Shown piece after piece: positions 51,895 through 59,887 of a DNA stretch of 64,000 nt; the stretch's first letter is position 1, and the number at the start of each line of letters is the position of its first letter. The notes beneath the pieces were generated by a model. That model was not told the DNA's origin and ran no database searches. It saw nothing but the letters and a program-made list of their open reading frames with translations. A program made the translations under genes and the position numbers. The DNA lies in the NCBI RefSeq assembly GCF_010119225.1, contig NZ_WNKF01000021.1, positions 24,301-88,300 on the forward strand. Direction: 5' to 3'. Origin of the DNA: Cyclobacterium roseum (lineage in GTDB: Bacteria; Bacteroidota; Bacteroidia; Cytophagales; Cyclobacteriaceae).

Positions 51895-53586
51895 ATGATG
51901 AAAATGTTAGATAATTTACGAAATCTTCTCCTGGCCTTTTTTCTGTTGCTGTCTTTTATGGCCTGTAGCCCTACGGAGAATCAGGAAGAAATCACAGATG
52001 TAATCGTATACGGAGGTACCTCCGGAGCCGTAACAGCGGCGATTCAGGCTAAGAAGATGGGAAAAACCGTGATTATGGTTTCCCCGGATACCCACCTGGG
52101 AGGATTGACCGCTGGCGGCTTGGGTTGGACCGATACGGGAAAGAAGGAAGTGATCGGTGGGCTTTCCAGGGAATTTTACCAGCGAGTATATGACAAATAC
52201 CAGGAAGAAGATGCCTGGAAATGGGAAGAACGCGCTGATTTTGGAAATCAAGGGCAAGGTACCCCTGCGATCGACGGTGAATTTCGCACCATGTGGATTT
52301 TTGAACCCCATGTGGCTGAGGAAGTATACGATGAGTGGGTAGAAGAACTGGGTATTGAAGTATTGCGGGATGAATGGCTCGACAGGGAAAGCGGTGTCAC
52401 CGTAGAGGAAGGTAAAATTACGGCGATCCGTACCCTTAGTGGGAAAAAGTTCAAAGGCAAAATGTTTATTGACGCCACCTATGAAGGGGACCTGATGGCG
52501 GCTGCCGGAGTAAGTTACCATGTAGGCAGGGAAGCCAACAGTGTCTATGATGAAGAATGGAACGGCGTACAGACTGGTGTTTACCACCACAGGCATCATT
52601 TCAAAGTGTTGGACCAACCCATTGACCCCTATTGGACAAAGGGAGACCCTTCCTCCGGCTTGTTGCCGCGGATTAGCGCAGAAGACCCGGGTATCAAAGG
52701 AGAGGGCGACAACAAAGTACAGGCGTATTGCTTCCGTACTTGCATGTCCAACCATCCGGATAACCGGGTTCCTTTTCCCCGGCCAGAAAATTACGATTCC
52801 GCCCAGTATGAGCTCCTGGTCCGCATATTTGATGCCGGCTGGAGGGAATGGTTCGGGAAATTTGACATGATCCCGAATCGCAAAACAGATACCAATAACC
52901 ATGGTCCCTTCAGTTCGGATAATATTGGCATGAACTACGATTATCCGGAAGCCAGCTATGAACGCAGAAAGGAAATCATCAAAGAGCACGAGGATTATCA
53001 AAAGGGACTGCTGTATTTTGTAGCCAATGACCCCAGGGTGCCGAAGGAAACCCAGGAGGAATTTCAGGAATGGGGATTGGCCAAAGATGAGTTTACCGAC
53101 AATGGCAACTGGCCCCATCAGATTTATGTTAGGGAGGCCCGCCGCATGATTGGTAAATACGTGATGACGGAAAACGAATTGTTGCAAAAGAAACCCACCC
53201 CTGAATCGGTAGGAATGGGTTCGTATACCATCGATTCCCACAATATACAGCGGTATGTAGATGAGAACGGTCATGTACACAATGAAGGGGATATTGGTGT
53301 TCCGTTGCCACAGCCCTATGAAATTGCTTACGGTTCCCTGGTGCCAAAGAAGGAGGAGATCCAAAACCTGGTGGTTCCTGTGGCTGTTTCAGCAAGCCAT
53401 ATCGCTTTCGGTTCCATCCGGATGGAGCCGGTATTTATGATATTGGGTCAATCCGCCGCTACGGCGGCTGTGATGGCCATGGAGCAGGGAATCCCCGTAC
53501 AAGACCTTTCCTATGATGATTTGAAGGCAAGATTGCTGGAGGATGGACAAGTCCTTACCTTAGAAGACAGGATAGCATCTAACTAG
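51895..53586 (+). CDS. Lipoprotein FAD-dependent oxidoreductase, paralog 2
   Basis: A 563-residue FAD_oxidored-type flavoprotein with a lipoprotein signal (AFFLLLSFMACSP). The ATG at 51895 is chosen because the open frame upstream (from 51730) overlaps the DUF1080 remnant and has no family-like sequence. DVIVYGGTSGAVTAAIQAKKMG (in about 35-56) forms the FAD fold, THLGGLTAGGLGWTDTG (about 68-84) is the signature, and MFIDATYEGDLMAAAG and FGSIRMEPVFMILGQSAATAA follow. The sequence is clearly related to 47916 and 55386 but diverged. It is translationally linked to the sulfatase: its stop ends at 53586 and the next ATG is at 53592. Confidence 0.87.
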   Translation: MMKMLDNLRNLLLAFFLLLSFMACSPTENQEEITDVIVYGGTSGAVTAAIQAKKMGKTVIMVSPDTHLGGLTAGGLGWTDTGKKEVIGGLSREFYQRVYDKYQEEDAWKWEERADFGNQGQGTPAIDGEFRTMWIFEPHVAEEVYDEWVEELGIEVLRDEWLDRESGVTVEEGKITAIRTLSGKKFKGKMFIDATYEGDLMAAAGVSYHVGREANSVYDEEWNGVQTGVYHHRHHFKVLDQPIDPYWTKGDPSSGLLPRISAEDPGIKGEGDNKVQAYCFRTCMSNHPDNRVPFPRPENYDSAQYELLVRIFDAGWREWFGKFDMIPNRKTDTNNHGPFSSDNIGMNYDYPEASYERRKEIIKEHEDYQKGLLYFVANDPRVPKETQEEFQEWGLAKDEFTDNGNWPHQIYVREARRMIGKYVMTENELLQKKPTPESVGMGSYTIDSHNIQRYVDENGHVHNEGDIGVPLPQPYEIAYGSLVPKKEEIQNLVVPVAVSASHIAFGSIRMEPVFMILGQSAATAAVMAMEQGIPVQDLSYDDLKARLLEDGQVLTLEDRIASN

Positions 53587-53591
53587 TGTTT

Positions 53592-55370
53592 ATGGTCCCG
53601 CTGAGAAAGCCTTTTTTCTTTCTTTTCCTGAGCCTTCTGTGCTGCATGGGCTGTCAAAAGCCTGTGCAGCAGGAACGCTCCGCAGCTCCCAATGTGGTCA
53701 TTTTTTTATCAGATGATCAGGGTTGGGGGGATTTGAGTCACAGCGGTAACACCAACCTATCCACGCCAAATATCGATCAGCTGGCGCAAAACGGGCTGAA
53801 TTTTTACCGCTTTTATGTGGCCCCTGTTTGTTCTCCAACCCGGGCTGAATTGCTAACCGGAAGGTACCACCTGAGGGGAGGGGTTAGTGGCACATCCGCA
53901 GGCGCGGAAAGGCTGGATTTGGACGAAACCACTTTTGCTGAGTTGTTCCAACAAGCAGGATATGCTACGGGTGCCTTTGGTAAATGGCACAATGGCACGC
54001 AGCATCCCTATCATCCCAATGCGCGGGGCTTTGATTACTTTTATGGCTTTTGTTCCGGCCATTGGGGAGATTATTTCAGTCCTCCACTGGAGGAAAACGG
54101 AAAAATGGTACAGGGAGAAGGCTATGTAGTGGATGACTTTACCACAAAGGCCATCGAATTCATTGAAAATAACCGGGAATCCCCATTTCTGGTCTATCTT
54201 CCCTACAATACCCCCCATTCACCCATGCAGGTTCCCGACCAATGGTGGGAAAAAGTTGAGACAAGGGAATTGGAAATGGTCTTGCCGGAAGATCGAAATG
54301 AAGACCTTCCATTCACCAAGGCAGCCCTTGCTATGTGTGAAAATATAGATTGGAATGTGGGAAGGGTGATGGATAAGTTGAAGGAGCTGGACCTGGAAGA
54401 GCATACCATTGTGATTTACCTCAGCGATAATGGCCCCAACAGTTTTCGCTGGAATGGAGACATGAAGGGCAGGAAAGGAGCTACCGATGAGGGTGGTGTT
54501 CGCAGCCCCTTTTTTATCCAATGGCCGGGAAGGATTCCTCAGGGAAAGACCATTACAGAGATAGCAGGGGCCATCGACCTCTTGCCGACCCTGGTGGATT
54601 TGGCTGGTTTAGAGCCTTCATTCCCTAAGCCACTGGACGGCAAAAGCCTGCTGCCGCTCATGGTGGAGGACAATCCGTCCTGGGAAGAACGGATGATTTT
54701 CAGCCATTGGAATGGAAACACCAGTGTCCGTACCCAGCAGTACCGCCTGGACAAGGAGGACCAGCTGTATGATATGGTAAATGATCCGGGACAAACTACG
54801 GATATCGCTGGTGAATATCCGGAAATTGCCCAACAGCTTGTTCAGGCGAAAACAAGTTGGGACCAGGAAATGGCTGCGGAGTTGGATGGGAAGGACAGGC
54901 CATTTACCCTGGGATACCCGGGAGCCTCCATCACCCAAATGCCCGCCCGGGATGGGATAGCCCATGGTAATGTACAGCGCAGCAACCGGTTTCCCAACGA
55001 TTCATTTTTCACCAACTGGACCAGTACAACGGATAAAATCACCTGGGATGTGGAAGTCCTGGAAGCCGGTGAATTTGAGGTGCAGCTGTATTACACCTGT
55101 AGCGAGCAGAATCTGGGTTCCAGGATACAGTTGGCAGTGGGGGGAAACCAGGTGCAAGCTCGGGTATTGGAGGCGCATGACCCTCCCATACGGGGCATGA
55201 AAAACGACCGGGTGGAAAGAATGGAATCCTATGTGAAAGATTTTAAGCCCATGAACCTGGGAAGGATCAAATTGAATAAAGGAAGGTCCGAGATGGTATT
55301 AAAAGCCCTGGAGATCCCTGGCGACCAGGTCATGGATGTCAGGCTGCTGCTGTTTAAAAGAATGAATTAA
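53592..55370 (+). CDS. Secreted sulfatase (formylglycine type) with C-terminal extension
   Basis: A 592-residue sulfatase removing sulfate esters from glycans. The signal is lipoprotein-like (LSLLCCMGCQK). The alkaline-phosphatase fold has VVIFLSDDQGWGD (metal Asp pair, about 35-47), and the activation motif CSPTRAELLTGRY has Cys80, which a maturase converts to formylglycine. GKWHNG, TPHSPM and LSDNGPNSF supply other metal and sulfate ligands. After about residue 460 an extra domain (TSTTDKITWDVEVLEAGEFE onward) looks like a beta-sandwich carbohydrate-binding module. The ATG at 53592 is preferred to GTG 53586, which overlaps the previous stop. No maturase gene is in the window; the substrate is unknown. 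Confidence 0.92.
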   Translation: MVPLRKPFFFLFLSLLCCMGCQKPVQQERSAAPNVVIFLSDDQGWGDLSHSGNTNLSTPNIDQLAQNGLNFYRFYVAPVCSPTRAELLTGRYHLRGGVSGTSAGAERLDLDETTFAELFQQAGYATGAFGKWHNGTQHPYHPNARGFDYFYGFCSGHWGDYFSPPLEENGKMVQGEGYVVDDFTTKAIEFIENNRESPFLVYLPYNTPHSPMQVPDQWWEKVETRELEMVLPEDRNEDLPFTKAALAMCENIDWNVGRVMDKLKELDLEEHTIVIYLSDNGPNSFRWNGDMKGRKGATDEGGVRSPFFIQWPGRIPQGKTITEIAGAIDLLPTLVDLAGLEPSFPKPLDGKSLLPLMVEDNPSWEERMIFSHWNGNTSVRTQQYRLDKEDQLYDMVNDPGQTTDIAGEYPEIAQQLVQAKTSWDQEMAAELDGKDRPFTLGYPGASITQMPARDGIAHGNVQRSNRFPNDSFFTNWTSTTDKITWDVEVLEAGEFEVQLYYTCSEQNLGSRIQLAVGGNQVQARVLEAHDPPIRGMKNDRVERMESYVKDFKPMNLGRIKLNKGRSEMVLKALEIPGDQVMDVRLLLFKRMN

Positions 55371-55385
55371 CCTAAAACCAAAATC

Positions 55386-57398
55386 ATGAAAAATCCAATT
55401 GTATCCCTTTGTTTTGTCTTCCTTTGGCTGACCTTTTCCTGTTCTACTGAAAAGGAACCTGAAGTGGAAAGCTATGATGTGGTGGTATATGGAGCCAATT
55501 CAGCCGGAATCATGGCCGCCTACACGGCGAAAACCATGGGGAAATCGGTAGTGCTGATTGAGCCCAGCCAACATTTAGGCGGCTTGACCACCGGCGGATT
55601 GGGATATACGGATATTGGTAATAAATATGCCGTAACGGGCTTATCCAGGGATTTTTACCGCAGGCTGGGTGATCATTATGGCAAATTTGAGCAGTGGATT
55701 TTTGAACCCAGTGTGGCCAAAAAAACCTTTCAGGATTACCTGGACAGGGCGGGCATAGATGTCCAATATGATTACCGTGTCATAGGTGTCAATAAAGAAG
55801 ATGGATTTATCCAGGAAATTGAGTTGGAAAAGTCCGGCAATCCTTCCGCTGATCACCGGCAGGTGGCAGGGAAAATGGTAATTGATGCTACCTATGAGGG
55901 AGACCTGATGGCTTTGTCAGGGGTAAGTTATGCCATTGGAAGAGAGGCCAATTCCGTGTATGGTGAAACCTATAATGGCGTGCAACTGATGACCGGGCAC
56001 CAGTTTCCGGATGGCATCGATCCGTACAAAACGCCGGGTGATCCTTCCAGCGGATTGTTGTGGGGTATCAGTGAGGATGAATTGCAGCCTGATGGCTCTG
56101 GCGATGATAAGATTCAGGCTTACAATTACCGCATTTGTCTGACCAATGACCCGGCCAACAGGATAGAAATCACCGAGCCTGAGGGCTATGATCCTTCCAT
56201 GTTTGACTTGCTGGTGCGGCTGTTTGAGGCACAACCCGATCGGCGCAGTCTCGGCAATTATTTTATATGGAGCCACATGCCGAACAACAAAACGGATATC
56301 AACAACAGGGGTGGTTTTTCTACGGATATGATAGGCATGAACCACGAATATCCGGAGGCAGATTACGAGCGCAGGCAAGAAATCATCGATGCCCATACCC
56401 ATTATACCAAATCGCTGCTTTATTTCTACAAGACTGATCCCCGCGTCCCAGAAGAGCTTCAGGAGCAGATCCAGGAATGGGGATATCCCAAAGACGAATA
56501 CGTAGACAACGACCACTGGACCCCACAGCTTTATGTACGGGAAGTGAGGAGAATGATAGGTGAATATGTGATGACTCAGGCCAATTGTGTAGGAGAAGAA
56601 GTGGTGGAGGATGGCATCGGCATGGCGGCCTATACCATGGACTCCCACAATATTCAGCGGATTGTGATCGAAAAGGATGGCAAGAAAATGGTCAAAAATG
56701 AAGGAAATGTGGAGATCGGTGGTTTTGGACCCTATCCCATTGCGTATCGCTCCCTTATTCCCAAAAGGGAGGAAGCCAAAAACCTTTTTGTTCCGGCAGC
56801 CATGTCAGCCAGTCATATTGCCTTTGGTTCCATCCGTATGGAGCCGGTATTTATGGTGTTGGGTCAGTCGGCCGCCGTGGCGGCCAGTATGGCGATTGAC
56901 GCAGGACAGGCGGTCCAGGAAGTAGACGTGCCAGCCCTTCAGGAAGAGCTGAAATCCAACCCCCTGGCAGATGGGAGCACGGCAGATATATTGGTAGACA
57001 ATGACGATGAAGCACAAGTGAGCCTGTCCGGAGATTGGGAAAAGATGAGTAGGGGAGGCTATGGCCCCAGTTTTTTATTTGCAGGCAGTGCAGGCAATAA
57101 TTCCGCCCGTTTTAGCCCAAGCATTAAAGATGCAGGAAAATACAGCGTATATGTTTATTTTTCCAGGGTAGCCGATGCCAGTTCCCAAACTCATATTGTA
57201 TTGGGAGATGGATTTGAGGAACACGAAATGGTGATCAGGGAAGAAGATGTCCGGGTGGAGGGGCAGACCTCCGGCGAATGGGTGCACCTGGGAGATTTTG
57301 ATTTCAAACCCGGTACCGCTCCTTTTGTGGAAGTGTCTAATAAAAACGCCGATGGGAATGTGGTGGCGGATGCGGTGCTGTGGGTGCCGGTGAGGTGA
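55386..57398 (+). CDS. Lipoprotein FAD-dependent oxidoreductase, paralog 3, with C-terminal golvesin-like domain
   Basis: A 670-residue flavoprotein, the longest of the three paralogs. The lipobox LTFSCST lies near residue 19. YDVVVYGANSAGIMAAYTAK (about 29-48) is the FAD fold, HLGGLTTGGLGYTDIG the signature, VIDATYEGDLMALSG the second motif and FGSIRMEPVFMVLGQSAAVAA the third. About 130 extra residues at the C-terminus (from about 538; ADILVDNDDEAQVSLSGDW, YSVYVYFSRV, VADAVLWVP) resemble the golvesin/xanthan-lyase C-terminal domain, which probably binds glycans. It starts 15 bases after the sulfatase and ends the operon; no terminator is seen before the repeat region. Confidence 0.87.
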   Translation: MKNPIVSLCFVFLWLTFSCSTEKEPEVESYDVVVYGANSAGIMAAYTAKTMGKSVVLIEPSQHLGGLTTGGLGYTDIGNKYAVTGLSRDFYRRLGDHYGKFEQWIFEPSVAKKTFQDYLDRAGIDVQYDYRVIGVNKEDGFIQEIELEKSGNPSADHRQVAGKMVIDATYEGDLMALSGVSYAIGREANSVYGETYNGVQLMTGHQFPDGIDPYKTPGDPSSGLLWGISEDELQPDGSGDDKIQAYNYRICLTNDPANRIEITEPEGYDPSMFDLLVRLFEAQPDRRSLGNYFIWSHMPNNKTDINNRGGFSTDMIGMNHEYPEADYERRQEIIDAHTHYTKSLLYFYKTDPRVPEELQEQIQEWGYPKDEYVDNDHWTPQLYVREVRRMIGEYVMTQANCVGEEVVEDGIGMAAYTMDSHNIQRIVIEKDGKKMVKNEGNVEIGGFGPYPIAYRSLIPKREEAKNLFVPAAMSASHIAFGSIRMEPVFMVLGQSAAVAASMAIDAGQAVQEVDVPALQEELKSNPLADGSTADILVDNDDEAQVSLSGDWEKMSRGGYGPSFLFAGSAGNNSARFSPSIKDAGKYSVYVYFSRVADASSQTHIVLGDGFEEHEMVIREEDVRVEGQTSGEWVHLGDFDFKPGTAPFVEVSNKNADGNVVADAVLWVPVR

Positions 57399-58096
57399 TG
57401 ATATGATGATGCGGTGATGTGATGCTGTCGGAGTACGTTTGCGCTATTCGTTTTTTTACTTGCTTTCTACAGAGGACTTGCGGTTTCGCTTCGAATCAGA
57501 TTGCTTCGCTGCGCTCGCAATGACGGGTTCTCGTCACTGCGAGTATTAACATTTAAAAAACGCAGAAATCGGGATGACGGTATTTGTTTTTAACTGTTTA
57601 AAAATCAACGTGTTAAAAAAAATAAAGAGCGATATCAAATAACCTCCCCCCAGCCCCCTCCTGTTTTCAGGAGGGGGAGACAGGGGGTGGTAAAAATACG
57701 TCATCGGTAGGGTGCAGATGGAGTCCAAACGAATGGCCGCATCCGTTCGTCGCACCCGCGACAGTCTGTCGGAGTACGTATCCATCATTCATTTTTGAAT
57801 GTTACTCTAGAGAGGACTTGCGGTTTCGCTTCGGATCAGATTGCTTCGCTGCGCTCGCAATGACGGGTTCTCGTCACTGCGAGGGTGCGTTTTGAGACAA
57901 AAGAGGATCGCATGACTCGTCGCACCCGCGGCAGTCTGTCGGAGTACGTATCCATCATTCATTTTTGAATGTTACTCTACAGAGGACTTGCGGTTTCGCT
58001 TCGGATCAGATTACTTCGCTGCGCTCGCAATGACGGTTATTGATGGTGTGATTTGGGGATGGGGTGATGTCTCCTGTTTTAAAAAAACGCAAGCGG
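57399..58096. repeat. Intergenic repeat region between FAD oxidoreductase and dnaA
   Basis: No gene. Three direct copies of a 60-73 bp core (AGAGGACTTGCGGTTTCGCT...CTCGCAATGACGG) lie at 57471-57543, 57811-57883 and 57971-58036. Copies 2 and 3 extend upstream by a shared segment from TCGTCGCACCCGCG through TTGAATGTTACTCTA (units about 57747-57883 and 57917-58036). Each core can fold by ATTGC-type arms around TTCGCTGCGCTCG. A separate palindrome, CCCCCTCCTG-TTTT-CAGGAGGGGG (57654-57677), may terminate transcription. These are of the kind of short dispersed repeats found widely in Bacteroidota genomes. Confidence 0.8.
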
Positions 58097-59524
58097 TCAA
58101 TACGACCTGATTTTAAACTGCTTTTTTTGCTCCTGTACGGCATTTCGGAAAGAAGTATCCGTCTCCATGAGGTCGTTTACAGATTGGACGGCATGAATCA
58201 CGGTGCTGTGATCCCTTCCTCCGAAGTGATATCCGATGGATTTCAGGGAATGGTTGGTAAATTCCTTACTGAAATACATGGCCACCTGCCGGGCGATAAC
58301 AATTTCTTTTTTTCGCGTCTTGGCCTTTAGATCCTCTACCTTTATGCCGTAAAATTCAGCACAGGATTTCTGAATGTATTCAATGCTAACCTCCGTTTCA
58401 ATATCCTTCACAATGTTTTTCATAATGGACTTGGCGAGGTCCAGGCTGATTTCAACGCGGTTTAGGGATGCATGTGCGATGAGGGAAATGAGCACACCTT
58501 CCAATTCCCGGACATTGGTATCCACGGTATAGGCCAGGTATTCAATGACATTGTTAGGGATGTGGATGCCTTCCGATTGCATTTTTTTCCGGATAATGGC
58601 GATCCTCGTTTCAAAATCCGGCATTTGCAAATCAGCCGTCAATCCCCATTTAAAACGGGAAAGCAGCCTTTCTTCCAATCCCATCAGGTCTTTCGGGGAA
58701 CAATCAGAGGTCATGATGATCTGCCGCTTGTTTTGGTGCAGGTGGTTAAAAATATGGAAAAACATCTCCTGCGTTCTTCCTTTCCCGGCCAGAAATTGAA
58801 TGTCATCAATGATGAGTACATCCACCTGCATGTAGAAATTGGTGAACGATTTGATATTGCCATCTTTGATGCCATCCATGAATTGGTTCACAAACTTTTC
58901 CGAAGATACGTACAATACGAATTTGTCCTCGGGGCCATTTTTGATTTCATTTCCGATGGCCTGCACCAGATGGGTTTTACCCAATCCCACGCCTCCATAG
59001 ACCATCAGGGGGTTAAAGGAAGTGATCCCGGGTTTATTGGCAACGGCAAATCCAGCCGAACGTGCCAGCCGGTTACAGTCTCCTTCGATAAATGAATTAA
59101 AGGTATAGCTGGAGCTGAGGTTAGACTGCAAGGTGGTTTGCTCATCCAGGCTTGACAGATCAAACGGACTGTGAGCCGCTGCCGCCAAGGTCTCTTTTTT
59201 CTTTTTGGCGGCGGGATTGCTTACCCCCTGCGGGTAGCTTACCATATAGGGTTGATTGTTCGAGTTTCCCTTGTCTACCACCACGGCATATTCCAGGCGG
59301 CCATTGGCTCCAATGACGGTTTTAATGGCCAACTTGAGTACGTCCACATAGTTGTCTTCCAGCCATTCATAAAAAAACTGGCTCGGCACCTGTATGGTGA
59401 GAACAGATCCATCGATCCTTGCTGGTTGTATGGGCTTAAACCAGGTAGAAAAACTCTGTTCATTGACATGTTTTTCGATTACCCGCAAACATTCAGTCCA
59501 TATAGCTATCGCCTCTGAATTCAT
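58097..59524 (-). CDS. dnaA: Chromosomal replication initiator protein DnaA
   Basis: AAA+ initiator that binds DnaA boxes at oriC. 475 residues from the ATG at 59524 (a TTG 3 bases earlier is less likely). Domain I is at the N-terminus (AIWTECLRVIEKHVNEQSFSTWFKPI). Domain III has Walker A GGVGLGKTH (about 177-185), Walker B DVLIIDDIQFLAG, the arginine-finger region and sensor II. Domain IV ends with the DnaA-box binding motif FGGRDHSTVIHAV (about 434-446). All parts are intact. Neither dnaN nor recF is adjacent, as often in Bacteroidota. Upstream sequence has only weak DnaA-box-like matches. Confidence 0.97.
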   Translation of the reverse strand: MNSEAIAIWTECLRVIEKHVNEQSFSTWFKPIQPARIDGSVLTIQVPSQFFYEWLEDNYVDVLKLAIKTVIGANGRLEYAVVVDKGNSNNQPYMVSYPQGVSNPAAKKKKETLAAAAHSPFDLSSLDEQTTLQSNLSSSYTFNSFIEGDCNRLARSAGFAVANKPGITSFNPLMVYGGVGLGKTHLVQAIGNEIKNGPEDKFVLYVSSEKFVNQFMDGIKDGNIKSFTNFYMQVDVLIIDDIQFLAGKGRTQEMFFHIFNHLHQNKRQIIMTSDCSPKDLMGLEERLLSRFKWGLTADLQMPDFETRIAIIRKKMQSEGIHIPNNVIEYLAYTVDTNVRELEGVLISLIAHASLNRVEISLDLAKSIMKNIVKDIETEVSIEYIQKSCAEFYGIKVEDLKAKTRKKEIVIARQVAMYFSKEFTNHSLKSIGYHFGGRDHSTVIHAVQSVNDLMETDTSFRNAVQEQKKQFKIRSY

Positions 59525-59887
59525 CAAATCTGTTTTAACCGAGAGTGGAAAAATTGTGTTTACTCCTTTACAAGGGGAAACAAAAATGTGGAAAATTATC
59601 TTAAATAAAAAATGGCTTTTTACTTGACTTTTTTACTTTGTGGGAAAGAAGTTGGTTCAGGCGGTTTTTAATTTTTTTTTATTTGAAAAATCAAATTGGG
59701 ACTTGATTATACCCCCATTTATCCCCGGAACGTTTTTGGTTTGAGAATGATTAAAATGTATTTTTGAACGATAGGCGGCCCGTTTTGCCGATATCTTTTT
59801 GAATACGGAACGGTTTCTTTGGCTATTGTTCATTACCTTGGATTCGAAGTGCCTGATGCTAGAACCTTCGCCGACGCATTTATCCTC
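59525..59887. other. Divergent intergenic region between dnaA and the DUF389 gene
   Basis: AT-rich, no gene. It holds a clean + promoter (59735-59766). Weak DnaA-box-like words (TGTGGAAAA near 59588, TTATCCCC near 59719) could allow DnaA autoregulation but do not form a convincing origin. Confidence 0.55.
59735..59766 (+). promoter_or_regulatory. Bacteroidota-type promoter for the DUF389 gene
   Basis: TTTG (59735-59738), a 20-base spacer, then TATTTTTG (59759-59766), an exact fit to TTTG-N19-21-TAnnTTTG. Transcription would start near 59773, about 115 bases before the chosen ATG. Confidence 0.75.

Noticed and set aside
51916..53364. 482-codon open frame on the minus strand
   Set aside because: It lies fully antisense to the FAD oxidoreductase at 51895, which has clear family motifs; the reverse frame has no recognisable domain and reflects codon bias of the real gene.
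59525..59740. Replication origin next to dnaA
   Set aside because: Only weak single matches to DnaA boxes and no cluster; origins are often far from dnaA in Bacteroidota. Skew analysis of the genome would decide.
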